From Sterolibacterium denitrificans (GTDB lineage Bacteria; Pseudomonadota; Gammaproteobacteria; Burkholderiales; Rhodocyclaceae), in assembly GCF_900174485.1 (NCBI RefSeq), contig NZ_LT837803.1, forward strand, positions 1,426,001 through 1,490,000: a stretch of DNA of 64,000 nucleotides. Direction: 5' to 3'. The notes beneath the pieces were generated by a model. It was not told the origin of the DNA. It did no database searches and saw only the letters and a program-made list of their open reading frames with translations. Within the stretch, counting starts at the first letter, position 1; every line of letters starts with the position of its first letter. Below are positions 19,354 to 30,053 of this stretch, in pieces. The position numbers and the translations under genes are program-made.

Positions 19354-20118
19354 ATGAAACTGCTGAAATTGCTGGCCAACCTGGGCTATGGCAGCCGCAG
19401 GGAAGTCACGCAGATGCTGAAGAATGGCTGGGTGACGGGGGCCGATGGCCGGGCACTGGGCCTCGATGAGACGATCGACTTGGCCGATGCTGTTGCCTGC
19501 GCGGCGATCCGCGTCGATGATGAGGCGCTCGATCCTCTGCCGGGCGTGGTGCTGATGCTCAACAAGCCGGTGGGTTACACCTGCTCGACCAGGGATCAGG
19601 TGCGTCTGGTCTATGAGCTGCTGCCGCCGCGCTTTCGCCAGCGCAAGCCGGTGCTGTCGACGGTGGGGCGCCTCGATCGGGACACCGCCGGGCTGCTGCT
19701 GTTGACGGACGATGGTTTGCTGCTGCATCGCATCATCGCGCCGAAGGCCAGGGTGCAGAAGGTGTACGAGGCCGAATTGGGCATGGACTTGCGCGGCGAC
19801 GAGGCGGCGCTGTTCGCTGCCGGCACCTTGCTGCTGGAAGGCGAGGATGCGCCGCTGGCGCCCGCCGGGCTGGTCGCGCTCGGCCCGCGCCGGGCGCGGG
19901 TGACGCTGAGCGAGGGACGCTATCACCAGGTGCGGCGCATGTTTGCCGCCGTCGGCAATCACGTCGTGGCCCTGCGCCGGGTCGCGCTGGGCGGGCTGAC
20001 GCTGGATGGCCTGGTGGAAGGCGAATGGCGCGTGCTGAATGCGCGGGAAGTCGCGCAGGTATTTTCCGCGCCGCAGATGGAAACCGGGATGGAGGGCGCT
20101 CTGCCTGGCCTGCCGTAG
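19354..20118 (+). CDS. rsuA: 16S rRNA pseudouridine-516 synthase RsuA
   Basis: A 254-residue RsuA-family enzyme: S4-like N-terminal domain (LLKLLANLGYGSRREVTQML), LNKPVGYTCSTRD, catalytic GRLDRDTAGLLLLTDDG and the strongly RsuA-like tail SEGRYHQVRRMFAAVGNHVV followed by LGGLTLDGLVEGEWR. It isomerises U516 of 16S rRNA. It lies 33 bases after the methyltransferase gene on the same strand, so two small-subunit rRNA modification genes may share a transcript. The gene to the right is convergent. Confidence 0.85.
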   Translation: MKLLKLLANLGYGSRREVTQMLKNGWVTGADGRALGLDETIDLADAVACAAIRVDDEALDPLPGVVLMLNKPVGYTCSTRDQVRLVYELLPPRFRQRKPVLSTVGRLDRDTAGLLLLTDDGLLLHRIIAPKARVQKVYEAELGMDLRGDEAALFAAGTLLLEGEDAPLAPAGLVALGPRRARVTLSEGRYHQVRRMFAAVGNHVVALRRVALGGLTLDGLVEGEWRVLNAREVAQVFSAPQMETGMEGALPGLP

Positions 20119-20137
20119 GTTGTCCGTCACGCGCCGT

Positions 20138-22732
20138 TCAGATCTGCAATATCTCCAGCAGTTCCTGCTCCAGCCGCATCCGCGAAGCGGGTTGCAGTAG
20201 TTTTTCGCCGCTGATGAGGAAGGTGTCTTCGGCGCGCTCACCGAGCGTCGCGATTCTGGCGGTATGCACGCTGACCCGGTGATGCGCCAGCGTCAGCGCG
20301 ACGGAATACAGCAGCCCCGGCCGGTCGGCGGCGACGATGGACATGATGTGGTAGCGGCCCTTGTCGTCGGGGTGGATGCTGATTTCCGGCATGATCGGAA
20401 AGTGCCGCAGCTGGCGCGACAGGCGCGTTGCGTTGGGTTGCACTGCGGCCAGTGGCGGCATGGCCCGCAGATGTTCGACCAGGTCGTGTTCGATCAGGCC
20501 GGTCATGTCGCGATAGGGCAGTTGCCGGCCGGGATCGAGCAGGGTGAAGCTGTCCAGGGCGTAGCCGTGGCGCGTGGTGTGGATTCTGGCGTCGACGATG
20601 GAGTAGCCCAGGCGGCTGAAGAAACCGCAGAGGCGGGCGAAGAGCAGCGGCTGGTCGGCGACATAGACCATCACTTGCAGGCCATCGTCGATTTGATGCA
20701 GGCGCGCCTTGACGACCGGCAGCGGCGCATTCGGACAGTGATAGAGATTGCGCGTATGCCAGGCGATTTCATCGGCGGCATGGCGCATGAAATAGGCGGT
20801 ATCGAGCTGTTGCCAGAGGGCCGCTTCCATGCCTGGACGCAGGCCATGGAAGCGCAACAGGCGGCGTACCTCGTCCTGCCGGCCGTCGCCGTCGCTTGCC
20901 TGCCGGTCTGTCTTGCCGTCGAGCAGGCGGCGCGTGGCCAGGTAGAGGTCTTCGAGCAGTTTGCCCTTCCAGTTGTTCCAGACCTTGGGACTGGTGCCGC
21001 GGATGTCGGCAACCGTCAGCAGGTACAGGGCGTCCAGCCGGCGCCGGGTCTGCACGGTGCGGGCGAAGGCGGCGATGACTTCGGGGTCGGCCAGATCCTG
21101 TTTCTGGGCGACCGCGGACATCGTCAGATGATCGCCGACGAGAAAGCCGACGAGGTCGGTATCTTCTTCGGCAAGCCCGTGTTCGATGCAGAAGCGCCGC
21201 GCATCGCGCATGCCCAGTTGCGAGTGATCGCCGCCGCGGCCCTTGGCGATGTCGTGGAACAGCGCGGCGATATAGATCAGCCAGTGACGCTCGAAGCGCG
21301 ACATCAGGCGACTGCAGCGCGGATATTCGTGGGCGAACTCGGGCAGGCTGAAACGCCGCAGGTTGCGCAGTACCTGCAGGATGTGCTGGTCGACCGTATA
21401 GACGTGAAACAGGTCGTGCTGCATCTGGCCGACGATGCGGCCGAAGGCCGGCAGGTAGCGGCCGAGGATGTCGTAGTGATTCATGCGCCGCATCTCATGC
21501 ACGATGCCGCGCTTCTGCTGGAACATGGACAGAAACAGCGCGCGATTGCCGGGATCGCGGCGAAACTTCGCATCGATGTGGCTGCGCGCGCGCCACAGCG
21601 CGCGCAGCGTGCGCGCCGTCATGCCTTTCAGTTCGGAGCGTTGCTGGAGCAGCAGAAAACTTTCCAGGATGGCGCGCGGCTCGCGTTCGAAAATCTGTTC
21701 GTCGCGCACGTCGAGCAGGTCGCGCTGCATCTGGAAGCGGGGATTGATGTAGATCGGCGCCAGATGCCGGTGGTAAGCGGGAAACAGATGTTCGCCGAGG
21801 TTCTGCAGCAGGAGGGTGCCGAGCTGGTTGATCAGCCTGGCGTTCAGGTAATAGCGCTGCATCAGCAGTTCCGAGGCGCGTTTGGCGGCGCTGGGGCGTA
21901 TGCCGAAAGCTTCGGCAAGGGCTTCCTGATGGTCGAACAGCAGGCGATCCTCGCGCCGCCTGGCCAGATAGTGGAGGCGGATGCGCAGGTGATCCAGCAG
22001 GCGTTCGCAGCGTTCGAGCTGGCGGGCTTCGCTGGCGGTGATCAGCGCGTGCGCCGTCAGATCGCGCCAACGCCGGCCGAGGCCGGCCGCGCGGGCGATC
22101 CACAGAATGACCTGCAGATCGCGCAACCCGCCGGGACTTTCCTTGCAATTCGGTTCGAGGCTGAAGGCCGTGTCATCGAAGCGCGCATGGCGCTCCTGCT
22201 GTTCCAGGCGCTTGGCCTTGAAGAATTGCCGGATGTCGAGCTGGTCGTGCATGGCCTGCGCGAAGCCGGCAAAGGTTTGCCGATTGCCGGCCACCAGGCG
22301 CGCTTCGAGCAGATTGGTCTGCACGCTGATGTCGCGCGCCGCCTCCAGCAGGCAGTCGGCGCTGCTGCGCACGCTGTGGCCGACTTCCAGGCCGATGTCC
22401 CAGAGCATGCCGATCAGCGGGGTGATTTCTTCGTCGGCCTGGCGGCAGTCGTCATCGGGCAGGAGGATCAGCAGGTCGATATCCGAGGCCGGGTAGAGTT
22501 CGCCGCGCCCGTAACCGCCAACGGCAACCAGGGCCATGGCCTGCGGCGGCGCGCAATGTCGCCAGAGTTCGCGCAGCAGGCCGTCGACCAGACGCGCGCG
22601 GCCGCGCAGCATGGCGCTGGCGTTGCCTTTGGCGAGGTAGTCCTGGTGCAGCGCCGCCTGGCCGTCCTGCAGGCGCTGGCGCAGGGCGAGTATCCGTTTG
22701 CCGGTCGCCGTGCCTGAAGGTTGGTCGGGCAT
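20138..22732 (-). CDS. glnD: [Protein-PII] uridylyltransferase/removing enzyme GlnD
   Basis: An 864-residue bifunctional nitrogen sensor that uridylylates PII at low glutamine and removes UMP at high glutamine. Domains in order: nucleotidyltransferase (VAVGGYGRGELYPASDIDLLI with the DxD pair, near residues 70-95), helical linker, HD hydrolase domain (YIAALFHDIAKGRGGDHSQ near 480-500) and two C-terminal ACT domains (VMVYVADQPLLFARLCGFFS and IMSIVAADRPGLLYSVALTL). Length is normal for the family. It follows map by 14 bases on the same strand, the usual betaproteobacterial arrangement next to rpsB. Confidence 0.96.
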   Translation of the reverse strand: MPDQPSGTATGKRILALRQRLQDGQAALHQDYLAKGNASAMLRGRARLVDGLLRELWRHCAPPQAMALVAVGGYGRGELYPASDIDLLILLPDDDCRQADEEITPLIGMLWDIGLEVGHSVRSSADCLLEAARDISVQTNLLEARLVAGNRQTFAGFAQAMHDQLDIRQFFKAKRLEQQERHARFDDTAFSLEPNCKESPGGLRDLQVILWIARAAGLGRRWRDLTAHALITASEARQLERCERLLDHLRIRLHYLARRREDRLLFDHQEALAEAFGIRPSAAKRASELLMQRYYLNARLINQLGTLLLQNLGEHLFPAYHRHLAPIYINPRFQMQRDLLDVRDEQIFEREPRAILESFLLLQQRSELKGMTARTLRALWRARSHIDAKFRRDPGNRALFLSMFQQKRGIVHEMRRMNHYDILGRYLPAFGRIVGQMQHDLFHVYTVDQHILQVLRNLRRFSLPEFAHEYPRCSRLMSRFERHWLIYIAALFHDIAKGRGGDHSQLGMRDARRFCIEHGLAEEDTDLVGFLVGDHLTMSAVAQKQDLADPEVIAAFARTVQTRRRLDALYLLTVADIRGTSPKVWNNWKGKLLEDLYLATRRLLDGKTDRQASDGDGRQDEVRRLLRFHGLRPGMEAALWQQLDTAYFMRHAADEIAWHTRNLYHCPNAPLPVVKARLHQIDDGLQVMVYVADQPLLFARLCGFFSRLGYSIVDARIHTTRHGYALDSFTLLDPGRQLPYRDMTGLIEHDLVEHLRAMPPLAAVQPNATRLSRQLRHFPIMPEISIHPDDKGRYHIMSIVAADRPGLLYSVALTLAHHRVSVHTARIATLGERAEDTFLISGEKLLQPASRMRLEQELLEILQI

Positions 22733-22746
22733 GGCGGGGCGGCTGC

Positions 22747-23556
22747 TCAGGCGATGGAAGCGGGTTTCGGTGGCGCGCCGGCGGAGAGGGTCAGCACTTC
22801 ATGGCCGCTCGGGGTGACGAGGATGGTGTGCTCCCACTGGGCCGAGAGGCTGCGGTCCTTGGTGACGATGGTCCAGCCGTCGTTCAGTTCGGAAATCGCC
22901 GCCTTGCCGGCATTGATCATCGGCTCGATGGTGAAGATCATGCCGGGTTCGATCACGATGCCGGTGCCGGACTTGCCGTAGTGAAGCACTTGCGGATCTT
23001 CGTGAAACTGCCGGCCGATGCCATGGCCGCAGAATTCGCGCACCACCGAGAAGCCGTTGGCTTCGGCGTGCTTCTGGATGGCCGCGCCGATGTCGCCCAG
23101 ACGCGCGCCCGGGCGTACCTGGCCGATGCCCAGCCAGAGGCATTCGAGCGTGACGTTGCACAGGCGCCGCGCCAGGATCGAAGCCGCCGCCTCGCCGCCG
23201 ACGATGTACATGCGGCTGCTGTCGCCATGGTAGCCGTCCTTGATGGTGGTCACGTCGATGTTGAGGATGTCGCCCTTTTTCAACGGCCGGTCATTGGGTA
23301 TCCCGTGGCAGACCTGGTGGTTGATGGAGGTGCACACCGATTTCGGATAGGGCGTGTAGCCGGGCGGCGCGTAGTTGAGCGGCGCCGGAATGCAGCCCTG
23401 CACGTCGACCATGTAGTCGTGGCAGAGGCGGTCGAGTGCCTCGGTGGTGACGCCCGGCTTGACGAAGGGCGCGATGTAATCGAGGACTTCGCCGCAGAGA
23501 CGGCCGGCGAGGCGCATTTTTTCGATGTCTTCGGGGGATTTGATTTCGATGCTCAT
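22747..23556 (-). CDS. map: Methionine aminopeptidase type I
   Basis: A 269-residue enzyme removing N-terminal Met from nascent proteins. Metal ligands fit the family: DVTTIKDGYHGDSSRMY (two Asp), HGIGRQFHEDPQV (His), MIFTIEPMI (Glu) and SAQWEHTILVT (Glu). It starts MSIEIKSPEDIEKMRLAGRL. It is divergent from rpsB, with 387 bases between them that hold the rpsB promoter and leader. Confidence 0.97.
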   Translation of the reverse strand: MSIEIKSPEDIEKMRLAGRLCGEVLDYIAPFVKPGVTTEALDRLCHDYMVDVQGCIPAPLNYAPPGYTPYPKSVCTSINHQVCHGIPNDRPLKKGDILNIDVTTIKDGYHGDSSRMYIVGGEAAASILARRLCNVTLECLWLGIGQVRPGARLGDIGAAIQKHAEANGFSVVREFCGHGIGRQFHEDPQVLHYGKSGTGIVIEPGMIFTIEPMINAGKAAISELNDGWTIVTKDRSLSAQWEHTILVTPSGHEVLTLSAGAPPKPASIA

Positions 23557-23737
23557 GTGTGATCCGGTCAGTGCGTGATCGGTAAGTTCCGGGTTCCAGG
23601 TTCCAGGCTCCCGCGATTTTAACCGTTGAAGATTGAAATGAAGCGCATTGGAGCCGCATTGAACCCGTATTTCCGCCGCCGCACCGCGGCAAGCCGGCCG
23701 TGTGTCCGGGAACTGTTCGGGAAATCATCCCAACAGC

Positions 23738-23767
23738 TTGAGTGTACGGCGGAAAAGCCTTTATAAT
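23738..23767 (+). promoter_or_regulatory. Promoter of the rpsB-tsf operon
   Basis: TTGAGT (23738-23743) and a perfect TATAAT (23762-23767), 18 bases apart, lie about 175 bases before the rpsB ATG. This fits the strong promoter and long leader usual for rpsB. Confidence 0.7.
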
Positions 23768-23879
23768 GCCCGGCTTGTCAAGCGGCAACGGGCGCGGCGT
23801 GTCTGCCGATCGCTCCTGTCGCAGGGCAAGTTGTCTTTGTTTTCAACCACCAATCCACACGCCTGGCGCCGATGGGGTG

Positions 23880-23901
23880 GCCTCCGAACTGGTTCGGAGG
23901 C
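23880..23901 (+). promoter_or_regulatory. Hairpin in the rpsB 5' leader
   Basis: GCCTCCGAA-CTGG-TTCGGAGGC is a perfect 9-bp stem with a four-base loop, 42 bases before the rpsB start. It is not followed by a U-run, so it is not an intrinsic terminator. An rpsB leader element that binds S2 is known in gammaproteobacteria; this may be a functional analogue, but that is inference. Confidence 0.5.
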
Positions 23902-23943
23902 AGCACGGCCGGGCGGAGGTTCAACCCTGTTCGGAGATTCTGA

Positions 23944-24696
23944 ATGTCTGCAAGCATGCGTGAAATGCTGGAAGCCGGTGTCCACTTTGGTCACCAGACG
24001 CGCTTCTGGAACCCCAGGATGGCCCCGTATATCTTCGGCCATCGCAACAAGATCCATATCGTCAACCTGGAAAAGACCATGGTCAAGTACCAGGAAGCCA
24101 TGGCCTTCGTGCGCAAGCTGTCCGCCAAGAAGGGCACGGTGCTGTTCGTCAGCACCAAGCGCCAGGCGCGCGAAATCATTGCCGAAGAGGCGCAGCGCGC
24201 CGGCATGCCCTATGTCGATGAGCGCTGGCTCGGCGGCATGTTGACCAACTTCAAGACCGTCAAGACTTCGATCAAGCGGCTCAAGGAACTGGAGCAGATG
24301 GCCGAGGACGGTTCCTTGGAAAAGATGACCAAGAAGGAAGCCCTGACCACTCGCCGCGAACTGGAGAAATTGCAGAAGAGCATCGGCGGCATCAAGGACA
24401 TGGCCGGCCTGCCCGACGCGATCTTCGTGATCGACGTGGGCTTCCACAAGATTGCCGTGACCGAAGCCAACAAGCTGGGCATTCCGCTGGTTGGCGTGGT
24501 CGATACCAACCACTCGCCCGAGGGCGTGAGCTACGTGATTCCGGGGAACGACGACTCCAGCCGGGCAATCCGCCTGTATGCGCGCGGCGTGGCCGATGCC
24601 ATCCTCGAAGGCCGTAACCAGTCGCTGACCGAGCTGGAGCAGCAGATTGCCGGTGACGACGAGTTTGTGGAAGTCGAAGAAGAATCGGCCGAGTGA
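23944..24696 (+). CDS. rpsB: 30S ribosomal protein S2
   Basis: A 250-residue S2 protein, part of the small subunit and needed for S1 binding. Typical segments include [73 protein letters not shown] and [20 protein letters not shown], with an acidic C-terminus. It is the first gene of the translation-factor operon, with its own promoter and leader. ATG 23944 is preceded by CGGAGA. Confidence 0.98.
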   Translation: MSASMREMLEAGVHFGHQTRFWNPRMAPYIFGHRNKIHIVNLEKTMVKYQEAMAFVRKLSAKKGTVLFVSTKRQAREIIAEEAQRAGMPYVDERWLGGMLTNFKTVKTSIKRLKELEQMAEDGSLEKMTKKEALTTRRELEKLQKSIGGIKDMAGLPDAIFVIDVGFHKIAVTEANKLGIPLVGVVDTNHSPEGVSYVIPGNDDSSRAIRLYARGVADAILEGRNQSLTELEQQIAGDDEFVEVEEESAE

Positions 24697-24765
24697 ACTC
24701 GATTGGCGCAGCGGCGCCGGGTGGAGCGCGTGCGAGCGTGCGTCTGCCCGGTGCATGCGCCAGCC

Positions 24766-24828
24766 ATTCGTTGATTCGTGATTCGTAATTCGTATTTGTT
24801 GATTCGTTGATCCATTGATTCGTCGATG
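24766..24828 (+). repeat. Degenerate TTGATTCG short direct repeats
   Basis: In the rpsB-tsf spacer variants of (T)GATTCGT recur about seven times (ATTCGT, TGATTCGT, GATTCGTA, ATTCGTA, TTGATTCGT, TTGATC, TTGATTCGTC). It is markedly AT-richer than the flanking genes. No coding or RNA function is evident. Confidence 0.6.
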
Positions 24829-24864
24829 TGACGATATTGTCGAAATTGAGCTTGGAGTAAAGCA

Positions 24865-25758
24865 ATGGCGGAAATTACCGCAAGCATGGTCAAGGAACTG
24901 CGCGAGAAGACCGACGCGCCGATGATGGAATGCAAGAAGGCATTGACGGAGGCCGGCGGCGATCTGGCCAAGGCCGAGGAAATCCTGCGCGTCAAGCTGG
25001 GCAACAAGGCCTCCAAGGCGGCGGCCCGCGTGACCGCCGAAGGCGTGGTCGGCCTGAATCTGGCGGCTGACGGCAAGCTGGCCGCGATCGTCGAAGTCAA
25101 TTGCGAAACCGATTTCGTCGCCAAGAACGACGACTTCCTGGCATTCACCGCGAAGCTCGCCCAGCTCGTGGCCGCCAACGCGCCGGCCGACGTGGCTGCG
25201 CTGTCCGCTCTCGAAATCGACGGCCAGAGCGTCGATGCCGTGCGCACCGCGCTGATCGGCAAGATCGGCGAGAACCTGACGATCCGCCGCTTCGAGCGCA
25301 TCGAGGCGCAGGGCAGGCTGGCCAGCTACGTGCATGGCGGCAGCAAGATCGGCGTGCTGGTCGATGTCGTCGGTGGCGACGAGCAACTGGGCAAGGATCT
25401 GGCGATGCACATTGCCGCCGCCAAGCCGAAGTCGCTCGACCCCAAGGGCGTGCCCGCCGAGCTGCTGGACGCCGAGCGTCGCATCGCCATCGAAAAGGCG
25501 CGCGAGTCGGGCAAGCCGGAGAACATGCTGGAAAAGATCGCCGAAGGCACGGTGCAGAAGTACCTGAAGGAAGTCACCCTGCTGGGCCAGGTCTTCGTCA
25601 AGGCGGAAGACGGCAAGCAGACCATCGAGCAGTTGCTGAAAAGCAGGAATGCGTCCGTGTCCCGCTTTGCGCTGTACATCGTCGGTGAAGGCATCGAGAA
25701 GAAGGTGACGGACTTCGCCGCCGAAGTGGCCGCCCAGGCTGCGGCTGCCGCCAAGTAA
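24865..25758 (+). CDS. tsf: Elongation factor Ts
   Basis: A 297-residue EF-Ts, the guanine nucleotide exchange factor of EF-Tu. The N-terminal UBA-like domain [43 protein letters not shown] and the core [16 protein letters not shown] (including the TDFV motif that contacts EF-Tu) are unmistakable. It follows rpsB across a 168-base spacer containing low-complexity repeats of TTGATTCG. The ribosome site is TTGGAGTAA. Confidence 0.98.
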   Translation: MAEITASMVKELREKTDAPMMECKKALTEAGGDLAKAEEILRVKLGNKASKAAARVTAEGVVGLNLAADGKLAAIVEVNCETDFVAKNDDFLAFTAKLAQLVAANAPADVAALSALEIDGQSVDAVRTALIGKIGENLTIRRFERIEAQGRLASYVHGGSKIGVLVDVVGGDEQLGKDLAMHIAAAKPKSLDPKGVPAELLDAERRIAIEKARESGKPENMLEKIAEGTVQKYLKEVTLLGQVFVKAEDGKQTIEQLLKSRNASVSRFALYIVGEGIEKKVTDFAAEVAAQAAAAAK

Positions 25759-25776
25759 ATTCCCGGGAGCCCGGCC

Positions 25777-26502
25777 ATGAGCGCAGCGCAGAAAAGCCGC
25801 TACAAGCGCATCCTCGTCAAGCTCTCGGGCGAGGCCTTGATGGGCGACGATGCCTATGGCATCAACCGCGATACGCTCAACCGCATCGTTGCCGAAATCG
25901 GTGCGGTTGCCGCGCTGGGCGTCGAAGTCGGGGTGGTGATCGGCGGCGGCAATATCTTTCGCGGCGTGGCCGGCGCATCCACCGGCATGGATCGCGCCAC
26001 GGCGGATTACATGGGCATGCTGGCCACGGTGATCAATGCCATGGCGCTGTCCGACGCCATGCGCCAGGCGGGGATCAATGCGCGCGTGCAGTCGGCGCTG
26101 AACGTCGAGCAGGTGATCGAGCCCTACATCCGCGGCAAGGCCATCCGCTATCTCGAAGAAGGCAAGGTGGTGGTGTTCGCCGCCGGTACGGGCAATCCCT
26201 TTTTCACCACGGATACCGCTGCCGCTCTGCGCGGCTCGGAAATCGGCGCCGAAGTCGTGATGAAGGCGACCAAGGTGGATGGCGTATACACCGCCGACCC
26301 CGTGAAGGACAAGAGCGCCCGGCGCTATGAGCGCATCAGTTTCGATGAGGCGATCAGCCGCAATCTGAAGGTGATGGACGCCACCGCGCTGGCGCTGTGC
26401 CGCGACCAGAGTCTGCCCATCGTGGTGTTCTCGATTTTCAAGGAAGGTGCGTTGAGGCGCGTGGTGCTTGGCGAGAGCGAAGGCACCATGGTGCATAGCT
26501 GA
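25777..26502 (+). CDS. pyrH: UMP kinase
   Basis: A 241-residue amino-acid-kinase-family uridylate kinase that converts UMP to UDP in pyrimidine nucleotide synthesis. Motifs: [55 protein letters not shown] and [17 protein letters not shown] with [15 protein letters not shown]. It is 18 bases after tsf and upstream of frr, the conserved order. Confidence 0.98.
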   Translation: MSAAQKSRYKRILVKLSGEALMGDDAYGINRDTLNRIVAEIGAVAALGVEVGVVIGGGNIFRGVAGASTGMDRATADYMGMLATVINAMALSDAMRQAGINARVQSALNVEQVIEPYIRGKAIRYLEEGKVVVFAAGTGNPFFTTDTAAALRGSEIGAEVVMKATKVDGVYTADPVKDKSARRYERISFDEAISRNLKVMDATALALCRDQSLPIVVFSIFKEGALRRVVLGESEGTMVHS

Positions 26503-26532
26503 ACAAGTATCCGGAAATTCCAGGGGGTAGAG

Positions 26533-27096
26533 ATGATCGTAGCCGCCGAGCTCAAGAAGCAGATCGAGCAGAAGATGCAGAAGTCCATCGAGGCCTTGAA
26601 GCAGGATCTGGCCAAGGTGCGCACCGGCCGCGCCCATACCGGGCTGCTCGACCATGTTCAGGTGGAATATTACGGCGCCATGGCGCCGCTCTCCCAGGTC
26701 GCCAACGTCACTCTGATCGATGCGCGCACCATCGGCGTCCAGACCTGGGAAAAACCCATGCTGGCCAAGGTCGAGAAAGCCATTCGCGATGCGGATCTGG
26801 GGCTCAATCCGGCCAGCCAGGGCGATCTGATCCGGGTGCCGATGCCCATGCTCACCGAGGAGCGGCGCCGCGATCTGACCAAACTGGTGAAGCAGGAAGG
26901 CGAGGGCGCCAAGGTGGCCGTGCGCAACCTGCGCCGCGACGCCAACAACCAGCTCAAGGATGCGCTGAAGAAGAAGGAAATCTCCGAGGATGACGAGCGG
27001 CGCATCCAGGACGAGATCCAGAAGCTGACGGATCGTCATGTGGTCGAGATCGACAAGCTCGTCGCGGACAAGGAAAAGGATCTGCTGGCCATTTGA
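26533..27096 (+). CDS. frr: Ribosome recycling factor
   Basis: A 187-residue RRF that splits post-termination ribosomes with EF-G. The core [42 protein letters not shown] and [21 protein letters not shown] are typical. The start at ATG 26533 ([13 protein letters not shown]) follows GGGGGTAGAG-type sequence and gives normal length. Confidence 0.97.
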   Translation: MIVAAELKKQIEQKMQKSIEALKQDLAKVRTGRAHTGLLDHVQVEYYGAMAPLSQVANVTLIDARTIGVQTWEKPMLAKVEKAIRDADLGLNPASQGDLIRVPMPMLTEERRRDLTKLVKQEGEGAKVAVRNLRRDANNQLKDALKKKEISEDDERRIQDEIQKLTDRHVVEIDKLVADKEKDLLAI

Positions 27097-27226
27097 GGCC
27101 CGGGGATCGCGGCCTTCGGGACATGGCCGGTCTGGCGCTGGTGCGACGGTTTCGCCATCCGGACGACGCCACGAGCGGACCCACGGCGGGGTGCAGCAGG
27201 GCGCAGAAGGGCGATAAGGTGAGCAG

Positions 27227-28009
27227 GTGAGCATGTTTTCCAGTTCAACCCAGGTGGTTCCGGCGACGGATGCGCTGCCGCGGCACGTGGCCATCATCAT
27301 GGATGGCAACGGACGCTGGGCGAAAAAGCGCTTTTTGCCCCGGGCAGCCGGCCACAAGCGTGGCCTCGAGGCGGTGCGCGATGCGGTCAAGGCCTGTATC
27401 GAGCGCGGCATCGGTTATCTGACGCTGTTTGCCTTCAGCTCCGAGAACTGGCGGCGGCCTGCGGAAGAGGTCTCCTTGCTGATGAACCTGTTTCTCCACG
27501 CGCTGGAGAACGAGGTGGCCAAGCTGCACGAGGCGGGTGTGCGCCTGCGGGTGGTGGGCGACCTGACGCGTTTTGACGTCAAGCTGGTCGGCATGATCCG
27601 TGAAGCCGAGCAGCGGACTGCGGACAATCGGCGCCTGACGCTGACCATTGCCGCCAATTACGGCGGCCGTTGGGACATCATGCAGGCGCTCAACGCCCTG
27701 CTTGCCAGCCAGCCGGAAAAACGCGCTGCCTATGACGAGGCCGATCTGTCGCCCTATCTGTCGATGGCCTATGCGCCCGAGCCGGACTTGTTCATCCGCA
27801 CCGGCGGGGAACAGCGGGTCAGCAACTTCCTGCTCTGGCAACTGGCCTACGCCGAACTCTATTTCACCGATCTGCTCTGGCCGGACTTCAATGGCGCCGC
27901 GCTGGATGAGGCCATCCGCTCCTATCAGGGGCGCGAGCGCCGCTTCGGCCGGACGAGCGAACAACTGCATGCCGCCCGTGAGCCGAGCCTGGCGGTCGGC
28001 GGCGGATAA
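27227..28009 (+). CDS. uppS: Isoprenyl transferase (undecaprenyl-diphosphate synthase)
   Basis: A 260-residue cis-prenyltransferase that builds undecaprenyl diphosphate, the lipid carrier for peptidoglycan and O-antigen. Signatures: [16 protein letters not shown] (catalytic Asp), [14 protein letters not shown], and [20 protein letters not shown] near the C-terminus. Start is GTG 27227 or ATG 27233 ([10 protein letters not shown]); both are preceded by purine-rich sequence. It is followed 18 bases later by cdsA. Confidence 0.96.
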   Translation: MSMFSSSTQVVPATDALPRHVAIIMDGNGRWAKKRFLPRAAGHKRGLEAVRDAVKACIERGIGYLTLFAFSSENWRRPAEEVSLLMNLFLHALENEVAKLHEAGVRLRVVGDLTRFDVKLVGMIREAEQRTADNRRLTLTIAANYGGRWDIMQALNALLASQPEKRAAYDEADLSPYLSMAYAPEPDLFIRTGGEQRVSNFLLWQLAYAELYFTDLLWPDFNGAALDEAIRSYQGRERRFGRTSEQLHAAREPSLAVGGG

Positions 28010-28027
28010 AGGCGAGGCGCCCGGCCC

Positions 28028-28843
28028 ATGCTGAAGACCCGGATCATCACCGCGTTGATCCTTGCCGGCGGATTGCTGGCTGCCCTGTTTCTGCTGCCGC
28101 CGCAGTTCGTGTTGCTGCTGTTCGTCGGCATCGTCGCGCTGGCTGCCTGGGAATGGGCCGGGCTGCTGAAAGCCTCGGCGACTATCCGCATCGTTTACGC
28201 CGCGCTGATCTGCGTTCCCTGCCTGCTGCTGCTTGCCGGCGGTATGCCGCTGCCGCTGCTGCAGGGATTGTGGTGGTTGGCGGTGGTTTTCTGGCTGTTG
28301 CTGGTGCCGCTCTGGTTCCGCGCCAAATGGCCGCTGGGCAACGGCATGACCGGCTGGCTGGTTGGCGGCCTGTTGCTGGTGCCGACCTGGGCGGCGCTGG
28401 CGCTGCTCCATCAGCGCAGTCCATGGCTGTTGCTGGCGACCATGGCGCTGGTCTGGGTGGCCGATACCGCGGCCTATTTCGCCGGGCGCACTTTTGGCCG
28501 CCACAAGCTGGCGCCGTCGATCAGTCCCGGCAAGACCTGGGAGGGCGCGCTCGGCGCAGCCATTGGCGTATGCCTCTATGGCTATGCCGTGGCGCAGGGC
28601 ACGGGCCATCTGGCGGGTGCCACGGGCGGCATGCTGCCGGGCCTGCTCGGTTTGCTGTTGCTGACGGCGGTGAGCATCGCCGGCGATCTGTTTGAGTCGC
28701 TGGCCAAGCGCCAGGCCGGCGTCAAGGACAGCAGCGCGCTGCTGCCGGGTCACGGCGGCGTGCTCGATCGCATCGACAGCCTGACGTCCACCTTGCCGCT
28801 GGCGGCGCTGGCCGCGTCTTATCTGCTGCCGCCGGCAGCCTGA
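28028..28843 (+). CDS. cdsA: Phosphatidate cytidylyltransferase
   Basis: A 271-residue integral membrane enzyme with about eight helices that makes CDP-diacylglycerol for phospholipid synthesis. The CDS family signature is near the C-terminus: [20 protein letters not shown]. The helix-rich N-terminal half and [20 protein letters not shown] with SPGKTWEG fit the family. It sits between uppS and dxr in the conserved gene order, with four bases separating it from dxr. Confidence 0.95.
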   Translation: MLKTRIITALILAGGLLAALFLLPPQFVLLLFVGIVALAAWEWAGLLKASATIRIVYAALICVPCLLLLAGGMPLPLLQGLWWLAVVFWLLLVPLWFRAKWPLGNGMTGWLVGGLLLVPTWAALALLHQRSPWLLLATMALVWVADTAAYFAGRTFGRHKLAPSISPGKTWEGALGAAIGVCLYGYAVAQGTGHLAGATGGMLPGLLGLLLLTAVSIAGDLFESLAKRQAGVKDSSALLPGHGGVLDRIDSLTSTLPLAALAASYLLPPAA

Positions 28844-28847
28844 GCTC

Positions 28848-30053
28848 ATGACGAATAGAAGCAAACAGCGTCTCACCGTGCTCGGCGCCACGGGTTCGAT
28901 AGGCCTCAATACGCTGGACGTGGTGGCGCGGCATCCCGATCGTTTCGAAGTGCATGCGCTGACGGCAAATTCGCGGGTGGCCGAGCTGGTCGAGCTGTGC
29001 CGCCGGCACCGGCCGCGTTATGTCGTCATCGCCGATGCAGATGCCGGTGCCGGCGCTGCGGCAAGGCTGCGCGCCGACCTGCAGGTGGCCGGCGTGCGCA
29101 GCGAGGTGCTGGCCGGAGAAGCCGCCCTGGCCGAGGTTGCCGCGCATGACGAAGTGGATGTGGTGATGGCGGCCATCGTCGGTGCGGCGGGGCTCAAGCC
29201 GACGCTGGCGGCGGTGCGCGCCGGCAAGCGGGTGCTGCTGGCCAACAAGGAGGCCCTGGTGATGGCCGGGCAACTGTTCATGGCCGAGGTCCGCCGCGCG
29301 CGGGCCACCTTGCTGCCCATCGACAGCGAGCACAACGCCATCTTCCAGTCCCTGCCGGCGAATTTCGACGGCGATCTCGATGCGCGCGGCGTGCGCCGCA
29401 TCTTGCTGACCGCCTCGGGCGGGCCGTTTCGCAATACGCCGCTGCAAGAGCTGGCGCAGGTGACGCCGCAGCAGGCCTGCGCTCATCCGAACTGGGTGAT
29501 GGGGCGGAAGATTTCCGTCGATTCCGCCAGCATGATGAACAAGGGGCTCGAAGTCATCGAGGCGCACTGGCTGTTCAATGCGCCGGCCGAGCGCATCGAG
29601 GTCGTCGTGCATCCGCAGAGCGTGATCCATTCACTAGTCGAATATGCCGACGGTTCCGTGCTGGCCCAGCTCGGCAATCCCGACATGCGCACGCCGATCG
29701 CGCATGCGCTGGCCTATCCAGAACGCATCGAGGCTGGCGTTGCGCCGCTCGATCTGTTCCAGATCGGCCAGCTCGATTTCACGCCGCCCGATCATCGCCG
29801 CTTCCCTTGTCTGGGGCTGGCATACGAGGCTCTGCGCGCCGGCGGCAGCGCGCCGACCCTGCTGAATGCCGCCAACGAAGTGGCGGTGGCGGCTTTCCTG
29901 GACGGTCGCTTGCCCTTCACGGGTATTGCCGCGACGATTGCCGGCGTGCTCGAGCGCATTCCCGCCATGCCGCTGGCCGATCTCGATGCGGCGCTGCAGG
30001 CCGATGCCGCAGCGCGCCGCCTGGCCGGCGAGATCGTCGCCCTGGTGGCCTGA
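28848..30053 (+). CDS. dxr: 1-deoxy-D-xylulose 5-phosphate reductoisomerase
   Basis: A 401-residue enzyme of the MEP isoprenoid pathway producing 2-C-methyl-D-erythritol 4-phosphate with NADPH. Visible: NADPH motif [27 protein letters not shown], the metal-binding [11 protein letters not shown] and the active-site loop [10 protein letters not shown], and [22 protein letters not shown]. It feeds the isoprenyl precursors used by uppS two genes upstream. Confidence 0.97.
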   Translation: MTNRSKQRLTVLGATGSIGLNTLDVVARHPDRFEVHALTANSRVAELVELCRRHRPRYVVIADADAGAGAAARLRADLQVAGVRSEVLAGEAALAEVAAHDEVDVVMAAIVGAAGLKPTLAAVRAGKRVLLANKEALVMAGQLFMAEVRRARATLLPIDSEHNAIFQSLPANFDGDLDARGVRRILLTASGGPFRNTPLQELAQVTPQQACAHPNWVMGRKISVDSASMMNKGLEVIEAHWLFNAPAERIEVVVHPQSVIHSLVEYADGSVLAQLGNPDMRTPIAHALAYPERIEAGVAPLDLFQIGQLDFTPPDHRRFPCLGLAYEALRAGGSAPTLLNAANEVAVAAFLDGRLPFTGIAATIAGVLERIPAMPLADLDAALQADAAARRLAGEIVALVA

